Part shown: one piece after another, positions 27,120-36,024 of the stretch
How the letters are laid out: every line of letters begins with the position of its first letter
Numbering within the stretch: position 1 is the first letter of the stretch
DNA from: Haloarcula nitratireducens
GTDB taxonomy: Archaea; Halobacteriota; Halobacteria; Halobacteriales; Haloarculaceae
Length of the DNA stretch: 64,000 nucleotides
Direction: 5' to 3'
Assembly (NCBI RefSeq): GCF_019599505.1
Contig: NZ_RKLT01000014.1
Span: 16,064-80,063 of the forward strand
Program-made: the position numbers and the translations under genes
Notes under the pieces: model-generated
What the model was told of the DNA's origin: nothing
Database searches by the model: none
Seen by the model: only the letters and a program-made list of their open reading frames with translations

Positions 27120-30100
27120 ATGAGTAACAACTCTCAATCGGTAGAACAGACGCGCAAAGACCCCGGTCAGTTAGTCCCACCACGAGTGGACACTGACCCG
27201 GCACTACTCGGCGGCTACACCTGGAGCGACATGAAGGTCTACGCGCCAGCGACGGCCTCGCTCGCTGGGAGTGGCGTCGGCGTAGCGATGTCCTCGACAG
27301 CACTCGCTGTCGGCGGCCTCGCCGGCGGTATCGGACTGGGCCTTACTGGAACCTACCTTCGAGTGTCTGACAGGGCCTACACGTCGCCACGTGGCCGCGT
27401 CTCAGCGTGGTCGTCACACCTCCGCCGACAGTATTTCGATAGTCCCGACGACATCCTCGCGGATGTGACGGGCGTTCGTGGCATCACCGAGCGAGGATTC
27501 CTTGAGATGGACGACGGCCGGTATGTCGCGCCGGTTCCGGTCGAACCGCGGAACACGGCGATGCTTGATGCCGACCAACGGCACAGGCTCGTGGCGTCGC
27601 TGTCGTCGGCGATCGACGAACAGCTGGCCGACATGCCATTTCGGCTCTACTCGACGACGCGAGAGGCTAATGTTGATAGCGTGGCCGACCGCTACGAACA
27701 GCGCGCTCTGGACCCGGAGACGGACTCACTACAACAGTCGGTGCTGCTTGACGTCGCCGATTGGTTGACTGAAGCCGACGCACCGAACTGGGAGGCCCGC
27801 GACTGGCGGCATTACGTCGTTGTCGAGGCCGATGCGAGCGCGGTGACGGGCGCCGATGAACCGTCGTTCATCGATATGCTGAACCCACTGGCTGATGCCA
27901 ATGCGGTCTCTGACAGTGCGATTGAGGCGACGCTGGCCGACCGCGTCGAGACTGTCCAGGCCGCTATCGGGAGCGTCACAGGCTTAGAGACGCACAACCC
28001 GACACCCCACGAGTCGCTGACCGTAGCGCGCGAGTACTGGGGACGCGATGACGATCTTCCGGATGAGTTGGTCGAGGATCTTGTCGGTGACAATCAAGAC
28101 GAGGACCTCCCCGATCGTCTTGCCCGCATCGTTGAACCCGAAACGTGGGATCCACGAAATGGATGGGTGCAGGTCGGCGATCAATACGCGATGGCCCTCT
28201 GGTTGGCCGAGTACCCAACTGAAACATCGAGTCTGTGGCTCAAGGATCTCTGTACGCTTCGCGGTGTCGACGTCGATGTGGCGGTCAACGTCAATCCAGT
28301 CCCACTCGAAGACGGCGTCCACGAGGCAGGGGCGAAGGCCGCCGATATCGGTTCCGAAGGTGAGGAACGAGCCGAAGAACGGGATATCACGGCAATGGAC
28401 ACTGAGACTGCTGGCGACGCAACCCGCAAGATGCGCGAACTATTCCGACAGACGCCATCGCAACCCTGGCGACTCTCAACATACGTCGTGGTCCGAGCCG
28501 ACGACCGGGATGCTCTCGACGCCGCTACTGACGAACTCGCGACATTCGACAATGTCGAGGGAGCAAAGCGGCGCGCTCTCCAGACCGCCTGCGAAACGGT
28601 ACGCGATACGCTGACCGGCGCACCGGCGAATACGACGCCCGTCGCTCCCGGCGCTGCTCAAGAGTGTGCCTTCCGTGCGGCCTCGCCGTTGACGGGTGAT
28701 CGGTGGGACGCCGAGACGCCCGCGGAGAAAGACCGGCTCGTCCCCGGCGCAGTTATCGGGTCGATGTTCCCCTTCGCCGCTCGAGACCAGCGCGAAGCGG
28801 CAGGCATGGACTGGGGCCACAACGAGGAGAACGGATCGCATCTTCGCCTCTCGCCCTTCGAGCGCGGTGGCGGGCCGCACATGCTCACGATTGGACAGAC
28901 GCGGTCGGGAAAGACGTACTCGGCGTCGAAGGCAGCACTGCGGTGGTATCTCGAACGCGACGACCGGACGCTCATCGTGTGCGATACCCAACGCGGATTC
29001 GACGGCCTGACGCAACTCTGTGGCGGCGAGCACATTGTCGTCGACGGAAACCAGTCAGTCAACCCGCTTCGCATCGAACCCTCGCCGGATCACCGCGCCG
29101 AGGGTGCCGACGAGTTCCGCATGACCGTCGAGGAAACGGTCGGCTTTCTGGTCGGCTTGCTTCGAGCCGACGACGTCGCCGATGCCGGCGAGTACGCGCC
29201 ACTGCTAGCCCAAGCCGCGGAACGAACGCTCACAAATGCGGGCATTGAGCCGGGTCAGCCCGAGACCTTCGACGCGGGGAACCCGAACCTCGCCGATCTC
29301 CTCGAGACGCTGACTGACATGACCTCAAATCCCGAGGAGTATACGATGGCCGATGGCGAGGGCCACGAAGGTGAGACGCACCTCGAACAGGTGGGCGAAC
29401 TGCTGACGAAACTTCGGTCGTTCCAGGAAGGGGGTAAATATGCGAGTCTGCTCGGGGCTGATGAACTGGGGCTGCTCGAGGACGACGTCGACATGGCGTA
29501 TCTCGACCTCCATGCTGTCGGTGGCAGTGATGACGCCGAGAAATCGGCGAATCTCCAGTTGATGCTTTCGCAGGTACGGGAGAAGATCAAGCAAACCGAC
29601 GGTGAGGTCGTCTGTATGTTCGACGAGGCGCACGTCCTCCTCGACGCCGACCGCACGGCTGACTGGTTGCAGAAAGCAGCGCGGGAGTTTGCCCGGTATG
29701 ACGCTTCGCTGTGGTTCCTCAGCCAGTCGCCGAAGGACTTCGTCTCAGGGGAGGGTGAGACTGACGCCCGGGACACGATTCGGGCGCAGTGTTCGACGGT
29801 GCACTTCTTCCGGACGCCACGAGTTGACGAAGATGTCCTCGCTCAGTTCGGACTCAACAGCGCCCAGCGGGAGTTCGTGCAGGATATAGCTGTTCGTGGG
29901 AAAGAGGGTCGAGGCTACTCCGAGTGCCTTATCGACGCGGAGGATATCGAGGGCTGGATTCCGTGCTATGTCGAAGCGACGCCACTGGAAGATCGAGTGC
30001 TGACCTACTATCGGCGCGAGGCAGGTAGTCACGGCACGGCGAGAGAGGAGTTTGTCGAACACATGACCGAAAGGACAGCCGATACCTCGAACGGTGAGAG

Positions 30101-30152
30101 TAGCATCTCACAGCCTGCTGACGCGACCAGTGAGAACGGGGGGCGAGAGTAA
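27120..30152 (+). CDS. VirB4-type conjugation ATPase
   Basis: 1010 residues. Near the N-terminus lies a hydrophobic hairpin (about 40-80, SLAGSGVGVAMSSTALAVGGLAGGIGLGL), so the protein is membrane-tethered. The C-terminal ATPase holds Walker A GQTRSGKTYSA at about 590 and Walker B EVVCMFDEAHVLLD at about 830, then the VirB4-like ASLWFLSQSPKDFV. VirB4 energises pilus assembly and DNA transfer. The stop overlaps the coupling-protein start by one base (TAATG). With its neighbours it forms the core of a haloarchaeal conjugative element. No relaxase is seen. Confidence 0.88.
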   Translation: MSNNSQSVEQTRKDPGQLVPPRVDTDPALLGGYTWSDMKVYAPATASLAGSGVGVAMSSTALAVGGLAGGIGLGLTGTYLRVSDRAYTSPRGRVSAWSSHLRRQYFDSPDDILADVTGVRGITERGFLEMDDGRYVAPVPVEPRNTAMLDADQRHRLVASLSSAIDEQLADMPFRLYSTTREANVDSVADRYEQRALDPETDSLQQSVLLDVADWLTEADAPNWEARDWRHYVVVEADASAVTGADEPSFIDMLNPLADANAVSDSAIEATLADRVETVQAAIGSVTGLETHNPTPHESLTVAREYWGRDDDLPDELVEDLVGDNQDEDLPDRLARIVEPETWDPRNGWVQVGDQYAMALWLAEYPTETSSLWLKDLCTLRGVDVDVAVNVNPVPLEDGVHEAGAKAADIGSEGEERAEERDITAMDTETAGDATRKMRELFRQTPSQPWRLSTYVVVRADDRDALDAATDELATFDNVEGAKRRALQTACETVRDTLTGAPANTTPVAPGAAQECAFRAASPLTGDRWDAETPAEKDRLVPGAVIGSMFPFAARDQREAAGMDWGHNEENGSHLRLSPFERGGGPHMLTIGQTRSGKTYSASKAALRWYLERDDRTLIVCDTQRGFDGLTQLCGGEHIVVDGNQSVNPLRIEPSPDHRAEGADEFRMTVEETVGFLVGLLRADDVADAGEYAPLLAQAAERTLTNAGIEPGQPETFDAGNPNLADLLETLTDMTSNPEEYTMADGEGHEGETHLEQVGELLTKLRSFQEGGKYASLLGADELGLLEDDVDMAYLDLHAVGGSDDAEKSANLQLMLSQVREKIKQTDGEVVCMFDEAHVLLDADRTADWLQKAAREFARYDASLWFLSQSPKDFVSGEGETDARDTIRAQCSTVHFFRTPRVDEDVLAQFGLNSAQREFVQDIAVRGKEGRGYSECLIDAEDIEGWIPCYVEATPLEDRVLTYYRREAGSHGTAREEFVEHMTERTADTSNGESSISQPADATSENGGRE

Positions 30153-33100
30153 TGGATTTCCTCGACCGTTTCGCCTCGACGACTAATACAGAGACGTCAG
30201 GCTACGAAACTACGCAGGTTGACGCCGACCTCGCCGAGGCGCTAACTTCGCCAGGTGAACGTGACGCTATCTCGGTGCGACCAAACCGTGACAACGGCGG
30301 GATTGAAGCGATGGACAGCGTTCTGGAGTCGCTGCACTCTGTCGAAACGTCATCAGGACTTCTCCGTGGTGACGAGAACATTAGTCCGGCCCACTCGTTC
30401 GAAGTGCGCTATACCCGGCCTAGCGACGGCGGCGACCGCGTACTGTCACTCCGGTATGTTGCCGGCGACGATCGCACGGACGGCCCACTCGAACGACAGT
30501 TGACTTCACAGTATCCCGACTCGCAACTCTCCAGAACTTCCTCTGAGTTACTCTCCGGGAGTGGCGTCGAGGGGCGACACATCGCTGGGGCGCGATTACA
30601 GCTCCGACGCTATACGCTGTATCCGATCAAGAACGTGGATCTGCCGGGGTTCACTACTGATCCGATGGGGAGTATCCTCGAAGAGATGGTCGGTCAGCAG
30701 GCTGAGGACGCGACCGACGCCGACGTGGTCGTCCAGATCCAGTTCAAGCCCGCCCAGCGAGATTGGACCGACGGTATCGAGAATGGCCACGGCGTGCTTG
30801 ACGACAGTGACGAACGAGTCCGGGGCGACCCGAGCATCAAGTCGCTAGCGATGAACCTCCGAGAGCCGACGTTTGAGAAACAGTGGCGACTCTTTACCCG
30901 GGAGACTATCGAGTATCCGCCGTCTAAAGTGGAGAAACAGGTAGCAAAACTTCTCGAAGAACAGCAAGGCCAGAAAGGATGGCGACTGTGTCTCCGGGTG
31001 TTCGCGATCTCCGACGACCCCGACATCGCAATCTCTCGGGCTAGCAGCACTGCCGGGATGTTCCGGAACTTCTACGAGAACAACGCCGAGCAAACGTTCG
31101 TCCCCGACCCGCTCGACGGCCGCGAACTGCGCAACGTCGTCGAGAAAGCGGCTGGGCGAGAGTGGGCCGATAACGGTATCGTCAAGGCTCAACGAGAAGT
31201 ATCGGGCCTGTTGAACGTCCCCGAGGCAGACCACGTTGCCACGAACAAGATGCGCTGGTCGATATCCCGGCCGGGTGAAGGTATCCCGCCGGGAACGCCG
31301 CGCTTCGACTTCCAAGCTCACGACGTCGCCGGGGCCGACGACGATATCCAGCAAGTCGCAATGCTCGACGAATCCTCAGTGGGCGATCCCTACTGGTACG
31401 GGTTCGGCAGTCGGCATGGCGTCGAAGCTGGTGTGACGCCAGAAACCCTCGAGACCCACCAGTTCGTCGGCGGCGGGACCGGGAAAGGCAAGACGACGTG
31501 GTTAGTCAATTTCGCTAGTCAGGTCATGCAGCGGGGCCACGGTGCCCTGATCTTCGACCCGAAAGGCAAGGACGCCGACGAGTTCGTGCGGGAATGGCCC
31601 GATGACCGTGATCGCGATGATTTCGTCTTTGTCGATCTCACTGACGAGTTCGATAAGCAGGTTCGGTTCAATTTCCTCGAAGTGCCTAGCGACGCCGACC
31701 CCGACAGTCGACAGTTCGCGTCGACCGTTGAGGCGCTGTGTGACGATCTCGCGAGTATGGTTGCACTGGCCGGTGGCCAAGACAACTACTGGGGCGCTCG
31801 GATGGATCGTGTCGTGCGGACGTTCATCCGTGGGATGGCAAAATCGGGGAAGACGTGCACGCTGCTTGATCTGGCAGCACTATGTACGGCTGAAGAGAAC
31901 CGCGAGCGGTTCACCGAGTGGATGGACCGAGAACGGCTCCAATTCATCAAGCGAACGGCCGAACGCATCGAGGGTTTCGACGACACCGATCTCGAACCAC
32001 TGGCTGGTCGGCTCGACCAGTGGATACAGAACGATGCGATTCGGGATTTGATTGCAGCGAGAGAATCGACGGTTAGCATTCGCGACGTCGTGCGCGAGGG
32101 GAAAGTCGTCGTCGTTCGAAACGCGCCGTCGTCGGGGGAGACCGAGAAGCGATTGTTCGCGACGGCGCTCATTCGCCGGGCGTGGGTTGCTGTTCGGGAG
32201 AACACCGACGCACCGCCGTTCTACGTGATTTGCGATGAGTTCGATAGCATCGTTTCGGAGCGGACTGACATCGCGAGTATTCTCTCAGAAGCGCGAGCTT
32301 TCGAGTTCTGTCTCACGCTGTCCTGCCAGAACCCCTCGAACCAGCTTCCCGAACGAGTACAGAAAGCTATCGAGAACCAGTGTGAGACGTTCATCTCGTT
32401 CAATCCTGGCGGGCGCGATGATGCGCGCCTGATTGCTGGTCAGCACTCTCGGGACGTAGAGCAAGCAGACCTGACGAACCTCTCGAAGTATCGGTTCTAC
32501 ATGCGGACCCACGACGCCGATGACGAACTAACCCACTCCTACAAGGTCGATGCCTTCCCGCCAGTTGGCGACGTTCGGGAGCAAGTATCCGGTGAGGCTG
32601 GACTGTCCGACGACGCCCTCCAGGAACTCAAGCGCGAGAGCGTTGAGCGGTATGGTGAAGAGGCCGAGTCGCCCGCTCAGCAGCGCCAGGCGAGTCACTT
32701 CTATGGTGAGGATGGCGATGGCGAGGCCGATGATGGCGACATCCGTTGCGACGACCAGACCGCTGAGCGGGCCGTACTGAAAGCCGTCTTCGACGAGAGC
32801 ATCCACGCCGATAATGTTGAGATTGGTGGGCTCGTCCCGAAGGGCGACGTTGAGGCCCGAATTCGTGACTATCTCGACGCCGAGGGTGACGGTATCGCCG
32901 ACGTCTGGGACATCGTCGAGCGAGTGCCCGAGGATCTTCTCGATCGGGATCATCGCGATGGCGAAACCCACCTTCGGACCACCGACCGCGGCCAGAGTGA
33001 GGTGTTCGCCAGCGGCGATGACGAGAATGCTGGCGGCCTGGAGCATCGGCAGTTGCTTCGAGACAGCTACGAACCGCTGACTCGCCTTGGTCTCTGCGTC

Positions 33101-34096
33101 AACATTGTGCAGCAGGATGGTAACGGCGACCTCCCGGATGCCCGCGCTACTCCTGAACCCATTCGCAGCGTCGATGTCGAAGAGCTATCGTTGGCGGAGA
33201 CGCGTGTTGTAGCCGAAAACTTCGCCGAGGACTACCCGACGCTCGACCAGCTGACGGGCGGCGAAATGGTTAGCGTCGAGGCTGAGTGCGAGACGAGTAC
33301 CAAGCCCGGTCAGACGATCAGGAACCTCGCACAGGCCGTCGATCGTGGTGAGCGGTGTCTATTCATTGCCCGGCCCGACGCCGCTCGCCGTGTTGAGGGC
33401 GCGCTCTCGGCTCCGCCGTTGCTGGCCGGCGGCGACCCGGAGGGTGACCGACGGTTCTACAACCGGCGCGACCTCCGCATCGACGGCGACCGTATGCTCC
33501 GGCCAGCAGACGCACACAACAGTGTGTGGCGGTTCAATGCCGACCAAGAGGCGTACATCCTCTCGGATAGTGAGGGCCGCGAGCTGGCGACGTTCGGCGA
33601 TATTGAGGCCGTGTTCTCCGACGCCGACGCCTACCCAGCGACCAAGGATGACGTCGAAGATACTGAGGAGTGGCGGCCGGTCAAAAAACCAGTCGTGCCG
33701 AAGCGGCTATTCGGCGAGTCGAATCCCGGAGCTGCGACGTGGTACCTCCTCGTCGTTGACCCCGAAAACTACCCGGCAGACCTCGCACTTCGGGAGAATG
33801 GTGAACTGACGCCGCTCGTCGACAGCAATGAGACGATCGAGGGCGAGGGGAACGACGATCCTCTCGCCGACGTCGGCAAGCGACCGGCGGCGCTGTACGA
33901 TCTCCTCGTCAACCACGGTGACGCCATTACGACGAGCGAGGCCCACGACCTCGTGGACACTGCTGACGACGACCGTCTCGATGTCGGCCGGCGGACTGTC
34001 GGGAACTACCTCGACGACCTCGCCGACGCTGGCGTGCTTGACGTCGAGCACAACGGCCCGGGCGAGGCGAACGTCTATCACCTCGATGATAGATAG
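30152..34096 (+). CDS. VirD4/TraG-like coupling ATPase with C-terminal winged helix
   Basis: 1314 residues. Walker A GGGTGKGKTTWLVNFASQ lies at about 440, FDPKGKDADEFV after it, Walker B FYVICDEFDSI at about 690, and LTLSCQNPSNQLPERVQKAIENQ is the sensor-like segment of VirD4/TraD ATPases that deliver DNA to the channel. No membrane helices are visible at the N-terminus, unlike classical VirD4. The C-terminal 70 residues read as a winged helix (AALYDLLVNHGDAITTSEAHDLVD, RRTVGNYLDDLADAGVLDVEHNG). Fusion of a transfer ATPase with a DNA-binding wHTH may dock the plasmid directly. Confidence 0.87.
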   Translation: MDFLDRFASTTNTETSGYETTQVDADLAEALTSPGERDAISVRPNRDNGGIEAMDSVLESLHSVETSSGLLRGDENISPAHSFEVRYTRPSDGGDRVLSLRYVAGDDRTDGPLERQLTSQYPDSQLSRTSSELLSGSGVEGRHIAGARLQLRRYTLYPIKNVDLPGFTTDPMGSILEEMVGQQAEDATDADVVVQIQFKPAQRDWTDGIENGHGVLDDSDERVRGDPSIKSLAMNLREPTFEKQWRLFTRETIEYPPSKVEKQVAKLLEEQQGQKGWRLCLRVFAISDDPDIAISRASSTAGMFRNFYENNAEQTFVPDPLDGRELRNVVEKAAGREWADNGIVKAQREVSGLLNVPEADHVATNKMRWSISRPGEGIPPGTPRFDFQAHDVAGADDDIQQVAMLDESSVGDPYWYGFGSRHGVEAGVTPETLETHQFVGGGTGKGKTTWLVNFASQVMQRGHGALIFDPKGKDADEFVREWPDDRDRDDFVFVDLTDEFDKQVRFNFLEVPSDADPDSRQFASTVEALCDDLASMVALAGGQDNYWGARMDRVVRTFIRGMAKSGKTCTLLDLAALCTAEENRERFTEWMDRERLQFIKRTAERIEGFDDTDLEPLAGRLDQWIQNDAIRDLIAARESTVSIRDVVREGKVVVVRNAPSSGETEKRLFATALIRRAWVAVRENTDAPPFYVICDEFDSIVSERTDIASILSEARAFEFCLTLSCQNPSNQLPERVQKAIENQCETFISFNPGGRDDARLIAGQHSRDVEQADLTNLSKYRFYMRTHDADDELTHSYKVDAFPPVGDVREQVSGEAGLSDDALQELKRESVERYGEEAESPAQQRQASHFYGEDGDGEADDGDIRCDDQTAERAVLKAVFDESIHADNVEIGGLVPKGDVEARIRDYLDAEGDGIADVWDIVERVPEDLLDRDHRDGETHLRTTDRGQSEVFASGDDENAGGLEHRQLLRDSYEPLTRLGLCVNIVQQDGNGDLPDARATPEPIRSVDVEELSLAETRVVAENFAEDYPTLDQLTGGEMVSVEAECETSTKPGQTIRNLAQAVDRGERCLFIARPDAARRVEGALSAPPLLAGGDPEGDRRFYNRRDLRIDGDRMLRPADAHNSVWRFNADQEAYILSDSEGRELATFGDIEAVFSDADAYPATKDDVEDTEEWRPVKKPVVPKRLFGESNPGAATWYLLVVDPENYPADLALRENGELTPLVDSNETIEGEGNDDPLADVGKRPAALYDLLVNHGDAITTSEAHDLVDTADDDRLDVGRRTVGNYLDDLADAGVLDVEHNGPGEANVYHLDDR

Positions 34097-34135
34097 CGCT
34101 GACGTCCGCTGACGCCGTCTCGACCCTCGTTTCCC

Positions 34136-34244
34136 ACCTCGAAAATGGTCCCTTTCGAGGTTGGTGTTCCGACCCCCACCTCGAAAGCTACCTCGAAAAC
34201 CGCAAATCCCCATCCTGTCTCCGTGTTTTATCCCCACCTCGAAA
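34136..34244. repeat. ACCTCGAAA repeat block, candidate oriT or origin
   Basis: Four direct copies of ACCTCGAAA at 34136, 34178, 34190 and 34236, three preceded by a C-run, and one inverted copy TTTCGAGGT at 34153, all in 109 bases just after the coupling-ATPase stop. The block is non-coding. C-tract plus TCGAAA loosely resembles haloarchaeal origin recognition boxes, so either an origin of transfer or replication is possible. The remainder to 34438 has no gene but shows a repeated GGACACCC. Confidence 0.55.
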
Positions 34245-34438
34245 ACGAAACCGCCGACCCCTATAGGCTGGGAACTACCCGGAACTAAACCGACGCGACA
34301 ATAGGGGACACCCACCTGTTGCGGGACACGCTGAGGACACCCGAGCGATGCATAATATTTCGAAAACCCAATATATCTGATACACCTCGATACCGGGGTG
34401 TGACAATAGCCTGACCCGGCGACAACCACGGCGAGCCA

Positions 34439-34478
34439 CTAACCAACATAACTGGCACAAGCGTTGGCTGTTGGTTAG
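34439..34478. repeat. Inverted repeat copy 1 (CTAACCAACA ... TGTTGGTTAG)
   Basis: Perfect 10-bp arms at 34439-34448 and 34469-34478 around a 20-base loop. The same arms recur near 41466 and 44621. Non-coding, 230 bases upstream of the small gene at 34706. Probably a binding site or a structured element common to this plasmid segment. Confidence 0.7.
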
Positions 34479-34673
34479 CATCCGCGTGAGCTGAACAGCG
34501 CGCAGTTCATACCATGTAGACTCACTGACCGAGTACTATCGGTAGGCCACTGTGCACTCTTCCTGCTCTGAGTAGCGATCACTGATTAAATCGACATTTG
34601 CCATATTATAGATGTTAACAGGGCACTGGTCCCTATATCCTCTTACCAGTGGAATGTCACGTATGCTGATATG

Positions 34674-34682
34674 CTATATAAT
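34674..34682 (+). promoter_or_regulatory. TATA box ahead of 34706 ORF
   Basis: CTATATAAT lies about 28 bases before ATG 34706, the expected distance for a leaderless haloarchaeal transcript. Strong match to the consensus. Confidence 0.6.
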
Positions 34683-34705
34683 GACAGTAGTCCGCTGGTG
34701 GTACA

Positions 34706-34786
34706 ATGACTGACCTAAGTGACTTCGGTGGCGGCGTCGATCATGACCCCGAGCCAGAAGACGAGGTTCGGCTGAAGTGGGGGTGA
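34706..34786 (+). pseudogene. 26-residue truncated ORF (MTDLSDFGGG...)
   Basis: ATG 34706 to TGA 34786 encodes MTDLSDFGGGVDHDPEPEDE and then VRLKWG. A good TATA box precedes it. The acidic, Gly-rich opening looks like the N-terminus of a longer haloarchaeal protein that was cut when the sequence to its right was replaced by transposon debris. It could also be a real miniprotein. Confidence 0.4.
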
Positions 34787-35356
34787 AGCTGGAAGTGGTT
34801 ACTGCAGTCTGTGTCTCTCTGTCTGGAAGTTGCAAATTGATGAATTGACGGTGATGGCAAATCACAGGTATTGGTAGTTTGAGATTTGACAGGTGCCCCA
34901 GTCTGCCAATAGCTGGTGGACTGCCATGATTCATTGCGAGCTGTTGTATAGCCATTTCCCGGAGTCCGTTTCTGGGTTACCCGTTCCATGTGCTGAAAGC
35001 TGTAAAGAGCGACTGCCAGTTGTGTTCCGACATTCAGACCAGCAGTTAGCGTTCTCTGTCACTCACCGCTGACAGTACCATGCGTCGCAGAATGTGTACT
35101 GGGAGCAAGATTGACAAGACGTGCTAGCCAGCGTCTAACTGGGCGCTGGCGCACAGCCATTGTCATGGATGGATCGCTGTGGACCAGTTCCCGGTATCGG
35201 CATAGCTGTGAGGCCGTCTGCTCGGCCTCACTTTTGCCTGGATTGGTGGGTCAGTCACATCTATCACCCATCAACGAGGATATTGGCAACGGTCAGTAGC
35301 ATCGACGTCCGTATTAGCACACTCTACAAGTTCGTCTCTGCAGTCTGTGACATCCA
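34787..35356. other. Transposon-scarred spacer with one strong hairpin
   Basis: No coding region is supported. It contains the hairpin at 35208-35231 and abuts the right-end hairpin of the TnpB remnant. The composition is less GC-rich than the flanking transfer genes. Confidence 0.4.
35208..35231 (+). terminator. GC-rich hairpin plus T-run (GTGAGGCCG / CGGCCTCAC)
   Basis: Nine-base perfect arms GTGAGGCCG at 35208-35216 and CGGCCTCAC at 35223-35231, loop TCTGCT, followed by TTTTGC. The same element with one compensatory base pair (GCG/CGC) sits at 57855-57881. Terminator-like or a conserved structured RNA end. Confidence 0.55.
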
Positions 35357-35376
35357 CCCTGTAGTAAACGACGGGG
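35357..35376 (-). repeat. IS200/IS605 right-end hairpin of TnpB remnant
   Basis: Eight-base arms with a TAAA loop on the + strand (CCCTGTAG-TAAA-CGACGGGG, one mismatch and one G-T pair), 32 bases beyond the stop of the TnpB remnant. Its 20-nt architecture matches the hairpins at both ends of the intact element at 50377-52207. Confidence 0.55.
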
Positions 35377-35408
35377 CTACCCGTACCACAGTTGAGATAT
35401 TTGCTGGT

Positions 35409-35800
35409 TTACAACACGACCTGTTCTCGCGGGGCGAAAACCCCACTCTCTGAATCGAACAAGTGTATCGAGGGCTGTGCCACACGGCCGTTACTCCTAT
35501 CCTCGCCGTGAGGACTCGGAGTTATCTTCTGACGCATATTCTCCACCCCGTTGCAATCCGCGTTCCCGACCAACCCACATGACGAGCAGACGTACAACCC
35601 ACGCTGCTTCCGGTTCGACTTCGTATCATCGCCACACGCTGAACACGTCTTCGAGGAGTTCCACTCGTTCTCCTTCAGCACCTCGACACCACGAATCTCG
35701 CCCTTGTACGCGAGATACTGGTAGGGTCGAACGCCCACGTGTAGAGTTTCTTGGTGCCTATCTTGCCCCAGTTGACTGTATAGCCGGAATGAGAACTGTG
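35409..35800 (-). pseudogene. TnpB C-terminal remnant (IS1341-type)
   Basis: Only the last third of a TnpB is left. It keeps the zinc ribbon (KTCSACGDDTKSNRKQRG, YVCSSCGLVG) and the third RuvC motif GNADCNGVENMRQ. The C-terminus SGVFAPREQVVL is typical of haloarchaeal TnpB. Upstream the frame shifts near 35735: the other frame gives NWGKIGTKKLYTWAFD, which should join YQYLAYKGEIRGVEV. The N-terminal RuvC-I Asp and RuvC-II Glu parts are missing, so it cannot cut. The right-end hairpin downstream remains. Confidence 0.8.
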
Positions 35801-36024
35801 ACTATTGAAATACCGTCTTGGGTGCGATAAGACCCTGTCTCACTCATCGAACAGGGTTATAAAGACGATGTGGGCGAGTATAGACTGAAGCTCCCGATAA
35901 ATGACAGGGAAAAAACATCACGACAAAGTATATATTGATAATCTAGAAACAGTACGTACGCTTAGCCAGTACCTGCGACAGATAAATTTGTCTAGGAGGC
36001 AGTGAGGCGTCGCACAGACGGTCC

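Noticed and set aside
28476..29033. 185-residue frame antisense to the VirB4 gene
   Set aside because: Arg/Val-rich shadow; the + strand carries the Walker motifs.
33707..34429. 240-residue minus-strand frame at the end of the coupling-ATPase gene
   Set aside because: It is a shadow of the GC-rich + strand coding sequence and continues into the ACCTCGAAA block with low-complexity Gly/Val/Arg text.
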